From Zerene cesonia (Eukaryota; Arthropoda; Insecta; Lepidoptera; Pieridae): a DNA stretch of 64,000 bases. A program made the position numbers and the translations under genes. Shown one piece after another: positions 13,904 to 24,560 of the stretch (positions are counted from its first letter, which is position 1; each line of letters starts with the position of its first letter). A model generated the notes under the pieces. It had not been told where the DNA came from, did no database searches, and saw only the letters and a list, made by a program, of their open reading frames with translations. Location of the stretch: NCBI RefSeq assembly GCF_012273895.1, contig NC_052107.1, positions 5,890,001 through 5,954,000 of the forward strand. The letters are read 5' to 3'.

Positions 13904-16034
13904 AGTTTATATATCCCTGCATTAAAAAATGTAATAACATGTGCAATTTATCTTTACTTTTTCAACAACATTAATCAAATAGAGCAACACTTTAATTCCT
14001 TTATCCACAATAAATTCGAATGTGTAACTGAGCATCGTTAAAAATTATACTGTAGCATCCGGATTTGGAAGCCCAACAAATAAAGATGGATTAACAATCT
14101 CAATTTTCAAGATACTTTACGTATAGGAAAACATTTAATTGCTTGTAACCTTTTTAAAAGAGAGTTAGATATTCAGGTTTACAAAATTACCAGGGATATT
14201 TTATAATGAAACGTTTATTTTTATACCTACATTAAGAAGGTTACAAAATATTAAATACTCTAGTTTCATATTTAAATATAAACTATAAATTCGTGTTTAT
14301 ATTAAGTTTTCCTATATGGCAGGAACAAAAAATATGGGCAAATTTTTGTCATTGTATTTTTATGATTCATATTCTTAATGAATTCTATTAATTACTTGAT
14401 CTTATTTGTCTAGATATAAATAAAGAAGGACATAAGTATTGTCGCTAAAGCGAAGGTCGAGTCAAGAATGTTATCCATCTAAAGCAAATATTGAAATCAA
14501 ACTTTGTTATTTGTATCATTGTTATGTCTATCTCATTTTTATGTACTTTAATAAAAATAAAACCTAGTGTACATACTAAAAACGAAGGCTGAGTAAAATT
14601 AATAACAACACATCTTTATATTGTGTTATTTTAGAAAAAACATGAACCTAGAGTCGATTTCCATATTTACGTGCCTATAATTACTACAAACTAGGAAGGC
14701 GCTTCTTTTCCTGCACCATGTTTTTTCATGAAAACGCTGGGATGTGTCAGTGGTACATTCAAAATATTACCGTATCTTAGAAGACATAAAAGAACCAAAT
14801 AAAAATTGCTTGTACTTTAAAACGTATTGAATACCTCATGAAATCGCCCAGCTATAAAACAAGGTATATCGTTTTATTATTTATTTGCATTTAAAAATTA
14901 AATACTGCGTAATATAAATAGAACGGATGAAATCTCTATTTACTACAAATACTTTTTTCTTTTATCTTGACATGTTAATCAAATGAAAAGAATTCAAGAT
15001 TAAATTGATTTTATATATTTCATGATAAGACTTGGACTATTTTCGATTTATCATTTAAATATTATTCCATGTTTAATGTTTACTTATAAATTTATTTTCT
15101 AAAATATTTATTTAATAGTATTTATTTGACAAATTCACCAATGCAACGTCGAATTTCAATTTGAAATATGTTACTTTTAAAACCCAATGATAACGTATGA
15201 TACACTTGATGATATAATACGAAGAAAATTAGTTAGAGATGCCTATAATATGAATGAAATGTGAATATGCTTATCCTGAATTCTTCAAGCCCTCAGGATC
15301 ATAATATCGAAACATATATATATTCACGTCAATTTACTATTATCTGTTAACTGTTAACAGAATAAATTATGAAATGGAGACTGAAACATAGGGGTCTGCT
15401 AATTGCATTAGTGTTTTATTTAATACTTAAATAAAATTTACAGTTTTTGTAAAAAATAATTATTTTGCAGAAAATGTCATATTAAAATCTGTTTGGAGTA
15501 GTACCTACTTATGGTACTTCTTTTTTATTAAGTGAAAATGTTTTTATTACATTTTTCTTGCTAAGCATAATATATTGTGAAGAATTCCGAAGGAAGCAGT
15601 AACTTAAATTACCACATTTCCTGTATTCATCGGTAATCAAGTGCTTGATTAAAATGCCCTAATACTTTGAAACTTCCCGGGTATTTGAAAAAAAATAATT
15701 CTTTAACATTAAACTAATAGCAGCCAGGGACACAAAGCAAAATAAAAAGACAATGCGTTGCCTCTATTAAAAATCACTTCCTATTTTCTCTCCTGAGATG
15801 TGAAAATATGTCACAATGTGTGTACAAGATAAAGTTATCGTTCCATCCTATCAGTGAACAATTGTACATACTTGTCTCTCTTGCCGATAGCGATTCACAA
15901 AACATGCTATTTTACTAATAATAGCTAATAGTTATGCACAGTATTTAAACATGGCTTGTAAACAGAAAAAGTTACTTTCGGATTTATTATATTAACTACT
16001 AATAGGTAATACTATAAATCAAATATTACTCGGT

Positions 16035-16240
16035 GTGTATCTGACTCCTCTTTACGCCTATACCACAAAACGGATTAGGATGAAATTATATACAGTGATA
16101 ATCCAAGACTCGAGACAGAACATAGGATAGTTTTTACTTGAAATTTCTATGGGGACGGTAACTGCGCGGAGAAAATCCCAGGCTACCAATTTGTCCGTTC
16201 GACAATGCGAGCCAAGCCGCGAGTGGAAACGCATTATAGT
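16035..16240 (+). mobile_element. Degraded Helitron-like/dispersed element, second family
   Basis: Matches from memory a common lepidopteran repeat: 'CTCCTCTTTACGCCTATACC', 'ACGGATTAGGATGAAATTAT', 'ATAGGATAGTTTTTA', then a GC-rich end 'GCCAAGCCGCGAGTGGAAA'. Many substitutions; no open frame. Confidence 0.45.
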
Positions 16241-17499
16241 TAAAATATGAAATAAAGGATTAAAATGTTCAAGCGAAAAGCTGCATGCAAAAATATCTAA
16301 ACATTTTTAAGAAATAATTATTATTTCTGCTATTCTATTAGCAATTGATATTATTTGCTTATGTGCTTAACAAATATAAGAATATACTATCATACTACAA
16401 TATATGTTGGTAACTTCTTACCTAAAGCAGGATTTTCAGATTGATCAATATTTATCAGAGTTAGTATTGGTAGAACATGGCTTCGTGGAACCGATATATG
16501 TGTAAGGCGTATTTACTTATTCGCCGAATCAAATATTTGTCTAACATATAATGCATTCGATGAAACCTTAGTAAATACCCAAAACATATATTTTATTTAA
16601 GATAAATGCTTGGCCGAAAATATTGAACATTTCCTATTGATTTAAAAAAACATAAAACAAGTTTTTAAATGAGTAAAGATCATGACGATGGTATTTTTAA
16701 CAAATGAGGAGATCTCAATATCAAAAAATATACGCCACATTATTAACATGACCCTAAAATAAATAGAATAAAGGATGCCAAAGACGCTATGCCAAGAATT
16801 TATTTTAACAAAAATATTTGCAGTTTATGTTTAAAGATAGCGGCCATTGTTCAAGGTATAATGACCGATCGTATCAATAGGAAAACAATAAAAGTGTATT
16901 GTAAACTGTTCGTAATTTTATCATTTCTATTTCATATTCAATGAGATATTAAACGTTCGTATGCACAATTAAATTCAATCATTCTTCAGATAATTTGTAC
17001 AAGCTGTGCATATTCTTACGGAAAGCATTTTAAAAGCAGCCGTTTAAAATAATGTCACTGAAATGAAGAAAGTGCATGGAAAATAGATGACCATGTGATT
17101 GTGAACCATGGTAATTAAGTCTTAATAAATGACACTGTGAATATATAATTAGTGATAACAATGGTGGCATATGAGAATGAATGCTGACACCAGTTTTAAA
17201 TAATTTGTGACGTTTATTCGTGTTTATTTAGGTGGCTCCGTTAGGACAAAAATATTCTTTTTAAAAATGTTAATAAACAATTTTATTGACAACGCAGATA
17301 ATTTTCGTGGTTGCCTTAGTATTGAAAGATTAACTTGAAATTTACCTCACGGACCAAAATGTGTTTTATAAGGATTATACCAAACTCATCATAGTTAATA
17401 AAGATAATTAAAATCAATGAACAAACTGTCCAAAATTTGAATAAACGTATTATTCTTAACATAATCGTAATATAATCAAATTTAATTTATAGCTCCTTG

Positions 17500-17583
17500 T
17501 TTTATTTATAGATAGATAGATAGATAATTCTTTATTTGCACCAATACAAAAGGACAAATACAAAAAGGACACAAACACACGAC
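17500..17583 (-). mobile_element. 3' end of a LINE running into an assembly gap
   Basis: A (GATA)n run at 17511-17528 followed by ATTCTTTATTTGCACCAATA and an A-rich stretch looks like the reversed 3' end of a lepidopteran non-LTR retrotransposon. The body would lie in the gap at 17584-18583, a usual place for assembly to fail. Confidence 0.45.
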
Positions 17584-18583
17584 NNNNNNNNNNNNNNNNN
17601 NNNNNNNNNNNNNNNNNNNNNNNNNNNNNNNNNNNNNNNNNNNNNNNNNNNNNNNNNNNNNNNNNNNNNNNNNNNNNNNNNNNNNNNNNNNNNNNNNNNN
17701 NNNNNNNNNNNNNNNNNNNNNNNNNNNNNNNNNNNNNNNNNNNNNNNNNNNNNNNNNNNNNNNNNNNNNNNNNNNNNNNNNNNNNNNNNNNNNNNNNNNN
17801 NNNNNNNNNNNNNNNNNNNNNNNNNNNNNNNNNNNNNNNNNNNNNNNNNNNNNNNNNNNNNNNNNNNNNNNNNNNNNNNNNNNNNNNNNNNNNNNNNNNN
17901 NNNNNNNNNNNNNNNNNNNNNNNNNNNNNNNNNNNNNNNNNNNNNNNNNNNNNNNNNNNNNNNNNNNNNNNNNNNNNNNNNNNNNNNNNNNNNNNNNNNN
18001 NNNNNNNNNNNNNNNNNNNNNNNNNNNNNNNNNNNNNNNNNNNNNNNNNNNNNNNNNNNNNNNNNNNNNNNNNNNNNNNNNNNNNNNNNNNNNNNNNNNN
18101 NNNNNNNNNNNNNNNNNNNNNNNNNNNNNNNNNNNNNNNNNNNNNNNNNNNNNNNNNNNNNNNNNNNNNNNNNNNNNNNNNNNNNNNNNNNNNNNNNNNN
18201 NNNNNNNNNNNNNNNNNNNNNNNNNNNNNNNNNNNNNNNNNNNNNNNNNNNNNNNNNNNNNNNNNNNNNNNNNNNNNNNNNNNNNNNNNNNNNNNNNNNN
18301 NNNNNNNNNNNNNNNNNNNNNNNNNNNNNNNNNNNNNNNNNNNNNNNNNNNNNNNNNNNNNNNNNNNNNNNNNNNNNNNNNNNNNNNNNNNNNNNNNNNN
18401 NNNNNNNNNNNNNNNNNNNNNNNNNNNNNNNNNNNNNNNNNNNNNNNNNNNNNNNNNNNNNNNNNNNNNNNNNNNNNNNNNNNNNNNNNNNNNNNNNNNN
18501 NNNNNNNNNNNNNNNNNNNNNNNNNNNNNNNNNNNNNNNNNNNNNNNNNNNNNNNNNNNNNNNNNNNNNNNNNNNNNNNNNNN
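17584..18583. other. Assembly gap (1000 N)
   Basis: Exactly 1000 N, next to a LINE 3' end. Confidence 0.99.
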
Positions 18584-19900
18584 ATTTATCATATACCCAG
18601 AACATTTATTTTATTCGTATTCCAATCAGCGTCAATCAAATTATATATCTCTACTCTACGTATAGCGCTTTAAACAACTCTAACGTACCTAATCGTGTAT
18701 TGTGCAATCAGAACACAACTAACTGTGAAGTCTAGTGGGACAGAACCACATAGATACTGGCTTTGCCTAGTTTAGCAGTCTTTAGTTAACTTATATAACC
18801 TGTTCATGCTCCATAGGTATTAATTCTTGAATCGATAAAACGTATCTATTATTTGACGACTTGTCGTGTAGATGAAATGATATGGCAAAATTCAAAAATT
18901 CTTGTCGAACATTGTTATTTTTTATTATTATTTTAATTTAAATAATCATTACACTACACAAATTCTTTACGCTATTCGAAATTAGTACTTTTTTACACAA
19001 TTTCCTTGTTTTCCTATGAAAATAATTAAATTATTAAATTATATTATGTTTGCTACAATGTGCCAAATTGAAAAGAAATGAGATTAAATTTTAAGTGAAT
19101 CTTTGTACCGTCGTCACGATATATACTTTAAATTAATAAATTTAAGATTATTACATATACGTATGTATATAGGTAATAATCTTAAATTTTACACTTTTTG
19201 AATATATTTATGCCAGAATTTCAAAAACGAGGACATGACCGCTATTTACATTAATAAATTAGCGAAATCATAGCACAATTAATTTATATAAATTTTATTA
19301 TTTCACAACATCCAACTGATTGATATTATAGGGACATACACAATCAATGACAACATCACATTAAAAATATTACATGTCGTTATCCATCAATATAATATTA
19401 TTTTTTGTAGAAATTGTTTGCTTCCATAAAAAGAGAAACGCGGGCTTTTAAAATTTGCATAAACAAATATAATATATTTTTTCGCATCAGGTTGGGGCCG
19501 GTTCCTTCGTCCAAGTGACTATTGAGTGAAAACTACTGACGCGGTCCGCAAGTTGCGTGATATCTGTCTATAACACCTGTCTGTTAATGTTTCTTTTAGA
19601 CCAGTATAACGTTTTCATCACAACTCTCTGGTTTCATTTCTACGTACGCAAATGTCAAGGCTCAGTAACAACACCTAAACGATCATTAACATTCCTGCCA
19701 CCAATTCATAGCTGAATTTATTTTGAATATATTTTTGTACCATAATTAATACACAAGGATTTTACCCAACCTACATAGAGCATTTTGTTAACATTAACAT
19801 TCGCATTTTAAACAAACAGTTTCATTGTAAGTACCATTGTCTTTTCATTGTTCAGACGAGGATTGTTATATTATAGGAAAATTCTCGGATTCATCAGTGA
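18584..19900. other. Gene-free AT-rich DNA
   Basis: Contains the inverted repeat at 19138-19189. A small GC-richer patch at 19490-19560 follows an acceptor-like sequence but gives only 12 codons before a stop. Confidence 0.5.
19138..19189. repeat. Inverted repeat, 17-bp arms, 18-base loop
   Basis: Arms 19138-19154 and 19173-19189 pair perfectly (AAATTTAAGATTATTAC). It lies about 730 bases inside the first intron of the gene starting at 20019. Confidence 0.9.
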
Positions 19901-19922
19901 TGTCACGTCGTAGCCGACTTAC

Positions 19923-20019
19923 CTGAATCCTGCGCATTCTGCAGGTGGTGGATGTGGTGCAGGTGAGCATAGTAGTGGTGGTGGTGTAAGATACATTCCA
20001 GATCCGTGCAGTTTAACAT
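19923..20019 (-). CDS. First coding exon of an unrecognised gene with a histidine-rich N-terminus
   Basis: The minus strand carries ATG at 20019, then 32 codons reading MLNCTDLECIL, a run of four His, and further His, Tyr and Leu residues, ending in a strong donor (TCAG|GTAAGT at 19922-19917). It sits in a GC-rich block that continues upstream as a plausible 5' UTR, about 235 bases to an initiator-like TCAGTG. The rest of the gene must lie at lower coordinates across an intron of up to or beyond 20 kb; I found no acceptor exon I could support in 1-19900. A long first intron with a CpG-rich promoter is common for developmental regulators in insects, but the gene itself I cannot name. Confidence 0.5.
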
Positions 20020-20500
20020 TTTCACGGGGCGCCGGCTTCACCGGCAGCCGTCTCACTCACGCTCGCTGCACACTTTCACAAAACTATTCCACAGGCACTT
20101 TATTTTGTTTCGCTGTCACATCACGTTATCTCCTTGAACACTAATGCGGGACTAGCGAACATGGGATCGGTCCGTCGACGGCGCCTCTCCGTCTATATCA
20201 CCAGCTTCGCAAAAACTTATCAGCACATCACGTCAATTTTGTTTATATTTTTTCACTGAATACACATTCTCGCGATCTTTGAAAGGCCACCCACTGTTTG
20301 AAATTGCGCGCGGCAATCGAAACAGCGGCAAGTATCAATACTACGATCGCAGCGAAAGAGTGCACGAGTTCACTCGACAGCAAATGCAGCGAAAGGTGCG
20401 TGCGCACAACACCCGTGGCGCGCGAGTATACACTGAGTGCGGCCTGCGCTCGCTTCCACCTCTCCTGAGCTCCCGGCCTCGACCGCACTTGCCGAAGACT
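20020..20500 (-). promoter_or_regulatory. GC-rich promoter/5' UTR region of the histidine-rich exon
   Basis: This stretch is strikingly richer in G+C and CpG than the rest of the window, including GCGCGCG-type motifs at 20307-20312 and 20418-20424. TCAGTG initiator-like sites occur on the minus strand at 20254-20259 and near 20430. Open frames seen here on either strand (for example 20279-20611 +, 20243-20488 -) are best explained by the local base composition. The start site is not determined. Confidence 0.45.
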
Positions 20501-20734
20501 TGGTTATCATATCGTGCCACCTATTGCCCCCCGGACCACAATGTGCCGTTCAATGCCCGAACCTATTATCATCTTCACATGGAAGTAGCTCAATTGACAC
20601 ACGCGTCCTAATCAGCTTAACCTAGAAACATATAACATAACTAAAATTATTGTTTATTGTGGTAGATTAGGTAAGTGCACAATATCAAGGATGCATACAC
20701 AATTAACATTAACGCTAAACAAATGTAGCCAATT

Positions 20735-20770
20735 ATACATACATATACCTATAGAGGTATATGTATGTAT
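20735..20770. repeat. Inverted repeat, 16-bp arms, 4-base loop
   Basis: Arms 20735-20750 and 20755-20770 pair perfectly (ACATACATATACCT type). It could form a hairpin in DNA or RNA. Confidence 0.9.
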
Positions 20771-21672
20771 TTTATATAGTATAAATACGAAACTGTGCTA
20801 ACGTTTCTGTTATCGACACAAGCGAATGTCATATTGCTAAGAAGAATGTAGTAATTATTTCGAAATTATTGTAGTTTGCGGAAAAAAGGAAAAAATTAAC
20901 AAGTAAAGTATCCGCAGTACGATTACCAAGGTCGAAGGACCTGCTCGCCGTGAGTGCTGCTAGTGGACGAACTTTCGAGCGGCGCAGGCGTGTATGTGAA
21001 CACTGAACAGTTACATTACTTATGTAGATAGGTTGCAGAGTAAATCACTAGATGTGTTCAGCTGCATTACAATGAAAGCTCGTTTGAGGATGCACACCGA
21101 ATGACCGCAAATGCTAAATGGTCTCTACCATTCCGTCTTAGTATCATCTCGTCTTTTCTCACAGATTTTTAAAAAAGTTTTTTTGCTTGAACATTAAACT
21201 ACAAATTATGCTTTAGATAGATTAATACAAACTAAATATGTTTTCGTTTTTTTTTTATTCAAAGCTATAAGCACTAATAGAACAGGCCGAAGTCGTACCT
21301 AAAATAATACTGATGGGTAGCTTATAACAACGGTAAATTGTTTCCTTTTAAAGTATACATTTGTAAAGGTTATTTTTATATTTATTTTTAACGTGTTTAT
21401 TACAATATATGTGATAATAATCACATGAATATTAAATTTTGCCGCATATTTGTATCTGACCTTAGTTATTTCACACGTAATCGCTATCCGTTTGTGCTTG
21501 ACAGGACCTTACAGCAATCCTTTGTTATTATTGACATCGTTACATTGAGATGTTGACGGAAATATCCTTATTCATATTATGTAATTCATAATTTATTGAA
21601 ACAGAGAATACATGAGATATAAAGCATATATCACGAGTAGTTTATTCTAATACAGATAATTTGATAGATATG

Positions 21673-21717
21673 ATTTTTAACCCATTTTACATGCGCAAAA
21701 ACAAATGGGTTAAAAAT
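21673..21717. repeat. Inverted repeat, 15-bp arms, 15-base loop
   Basis: Arms 21673-21687 and 21703-21717 pair perfectly (TTTTTAACCCATTT type). Confidence 0.9.
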
Positions 21718-22067
21718 TACAAATGATACATGCTCTGTGATGGCCGATTAATCCTAATATATAAGGTCTAAACACTTCATTACTCATAATAGCAGAATAG
21801 TGTATAGGATTTCAATGATTATTGTACCTTGAGGGAGCAATTTAGTAGTTTAGCGCGTGTTTCCACCATTCATCACAGTTTAATTTTAGCCTGCACTTAA
21901 ATCCCCTTAAGTAGTTAATCTAACGAGGGGGACGTCATCGTCGACTACAATTTTAGCATTCACTTGGTATAGTGGGCAGAACTGTATTGCTATAACTACA
22001 TAATACTGATATAAAAAATAGAGATGGATCCAACGAAAAATTTCGGGTTCCAAATTCAAATTTCGAA

Positions 22068-22118
22068 TAAATGTACATAATAAATGTACATAATAAATGT
22101 ACATAATAAATGGACATA
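22068..22118. repeat. Tandem 13-bp repeat, about four copies
   Basis: Unit TAAATGTACATAA repeated exactly three times and then once with a change. It is directly followed by the inverted repeat at 22120-22147. Confidence 0.9.
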
Positions 22119-22119
22119 T

Positions 22120-22147
22120 ATATTATACTCTTTGAAGAGTATAATAT
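22120..22147. repeat. Inverted repeat, 13-bp arms, 2-base centre
   Basis: Arms 22120-22132 and 22135-22147 pair perfectly (ATATTATACTCTT). Confidence 0.9.
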
Positions 22148-22734
22148 GAACAGTTACTGTTTGCGGTTACATGTAGATCTAGACCTCAATTCAGTAGTAC
22201 GATGTTGGTCTGTATTTGGAGTTAGAGATTGTATTTATATTTGAGTATAGTTACTGTATCAACGACGATTGATAATTTAAAATCTGTTAATGATACGATA
22301 TTCCAAAAAGTTTCAAACTAAAAACCCTACGTGAATATCAAATTTATTTGCCGCTAGTACTACTACTCTAAGAACTTTCTTAAGTGCTAATATCCTTATA
22401 AACTTAAGTTGTGGTGCTAGTTTCTGGGCAACATTGACAAGAAAAACGAGACGTACTGACAGGAAAGAAATGAAACATTCAAATTAATAAAACAGTGTAC
22501 ATAATATGTTGTAATTCTTAGCATTGTTAATTATGTTTGGATTTTGATAATATCGAACCAGTCGAGCTAACATCGATGCTGAGGCAAAAATGTAAATATA
22601 TATAATCGATCACAATATTTGGTGACACTGTATTATAGAATCTATAAGGTAGAGTTAGCATTTGACAGTTCTAGATTACTTTTAAAACAATAACCAATAA
22701 GACGTTAAACAGTTTCAATTAATATTGCAAATGC

Positions 22735-22920
22735 GAAAGAGTGTGTGTTTTTTTCGTTTGTTTTTTTCTTTCAAGACGTAACAGAGCGATTTTAATTATG
22801 TGATTTTATATTAGACAGATATTTATAACAATGAAGACAGTGAGTAGAGTGTCATAGGCTACTTTATTACTTAATTTATGACTTCGTGAGCATACCGCGG
22901 GCGAAGAGCTGGTATACAAT
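22735..22920 (+). mobile_element. Degraded dispersed element, Helitron-like end
   Basis: Contains 'ACGTAACAGAGCGATTTTAA', 'GTCATAGGCTACTTTATTAC' and ends 'CCGCGGGCGAAGAGCTGGT', a diverged form of the CTAGT-ended lepidopteran repeat. Assigned from memory of the family. Confidence 0.45.
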
Positions 22921-24091
22921 AAATATTATAACTCTGTGCATATAAATTCTTCCGGTATATAGGTATTATTAGTTATACTGAGTGCGTTAATCGACCACAA
23001 TTAGATTAAGACACGCTATATTCTTATGATTGGAATTGCGTGGAATTCAAACAAAGCCATTATTAAATATAGACGATGACGATGAGATCAATCATTCGAG
23101 GAAATAAACCGATTCTATGCAATTACACGTTTATATATTTTACGTATAGGAATAATCTTAATGAAAATTAAGTAACTTTGATCTTTCGTACGCCTTTTTA
23201 TACGTTTTTAATAATGTTGCACCAAGTAGTAGGCTAAATTGTGATTTAATATATCACGTTTAACATTCTAATTTTTTTTTATTCGTTTTCTCCATCAATT
23301 GTCATTAATGTGTCTAAATGTGATATTATAGAGCTGATCTCAATTATAACCAAGTGATTCAAAAATATACTAAATGTAAATAACTAAACACTTATTAAAA
23401 TAAGACTATTTAATTGCTTATACATACAATTTAAGTAAACAAATATTCATTATTATTAAAATTTACATTAACGCATATGTAAATTGAATTGTGTACATAA
23501 TATAGTTGCAATTAAAATTAGCTATTTGATCCCACCGCCCACGTGAAAATATAAAAATTGGAAAGCGAAACGACTTTCGCGCGCCTGAAAGATTTTGACA
23601 GGTGTGAATACAATTTCACGTGTAATCAATTCATTATTTATCATAAATTATTGTATTATTTATTTCCTTTTAGGTGCTTTCTCCTACTGATCTTATGTAA
23701 CACTACAGTTTAGATATACTTACTTCTTTGTTTTCATCCTTATCTCCTACTAATGCAATAAAATTTTTCTCCATGAAGGTATTTTCGAGGACGTGTACTT
23801 GGGTGCCTTACATATAAATTAAGTAACACATTTTTTAATTTTATACGGCAATGATAAATTTTTAATAATAACTAACCGATCATAAAAATGAACAAATAAA
23901 AAATGAATGAATGACTTAATAAAAAAAATCATGTGTGTTATAAAAAAAATATATAATATGAATTGGAAACATACTTACATCTTGATCTCAGATAAAAAAA
24001 TAATGTTTTGACAAATTTACTTTATATAGAACTTTGCATTTTAATTGGCAAATATTTAAATCCTGACCCAGTTTATACATACATATTATAT

Positions 24092-24125
24092 AGTAATTGC
24101 TTCGATATATATCGAAGCAATTACT
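24092..24125. repeat. Perfect 34-bp palindrome
   Basis: Self-complementary without a spacer, centred on TATATATA with TTCGA on each side. Confidence 0.95.
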
Positions 24126-24394
24126 TGATAAATAAATTAGAATTTTGTTACATTTTATTATCAAAATAGTCATATATATGTAAATTTTTATACATGGTTA
24201 AAGTATGTGACGAGCATATATGCGTTAAGGAAACTATGCCACTTTTCCTTTTGGGAAGACGAGATTGTCCTTCATTGACCTCAAGAGGGTTATGAAGAGC
24301 AAGGACTGACAGTTAATGGGTATGACGGAAGACTCGATGAAGGAAGAGAATCATTTCCTTGACTTGGTTTAGAAACTTTTGAATCATTAAAACA

Positions 24395-24560
24395 AAAAAA
24401 AAATTTGCTAGCATCCTGGCCGCGGCTGCGCCCGCGCTTGTGCATTTTTTTGTGGGGAAATCTTGCATAGATGCCCACAGCAGCCCTTTACTGGGTCACT
24501 CGCAGAATATCAGAGCGGCAAGGTGAACCACCGCTCTACACTCCTGAGACTACCCAAAGT
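24395..24560. mobile_element. Dispersed retroelement-type repeat fragment
   Basis: Contains CCGCGGCTGCGCCCGCG followed by GGGGAAATCTTGCATAGATG and CCACCGCTCTACACTCCTGA, blocks that recur in Lepidoptera. It is related to the fragment at 29870-30085. Confidence 0.4.

Larger units (their letters stand above)
11660..17490. other. Gene-free AT-rich DNA with two repeat copies
   Basis: Besides the elements at 13705 and 16035, nothing was identified. A patch at 13200-13352 has an initiator-like TCAGTCG and a ten-codon start (ATG at 13323) with a GTAAAT donor, which could be an alternative first exon on the plus strand; the evidence is weak. Confidence 0.5.

Noticed and set aside
19490..19540. Terminal exon after an acceptor-like CGCATCAG
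   Set aside because: Only 12 codons (VGAGSFVQVTIE) before the stop, with no partner exon; insufficient support.
20279..20611. 110-codon plus-strand frame in GC-rich DNA
   Set aside because: It lies in the promoter of a minus-strand gene, shows no protein-like features, and overlaps a minus frame (20243-20488) equally explained by composition.
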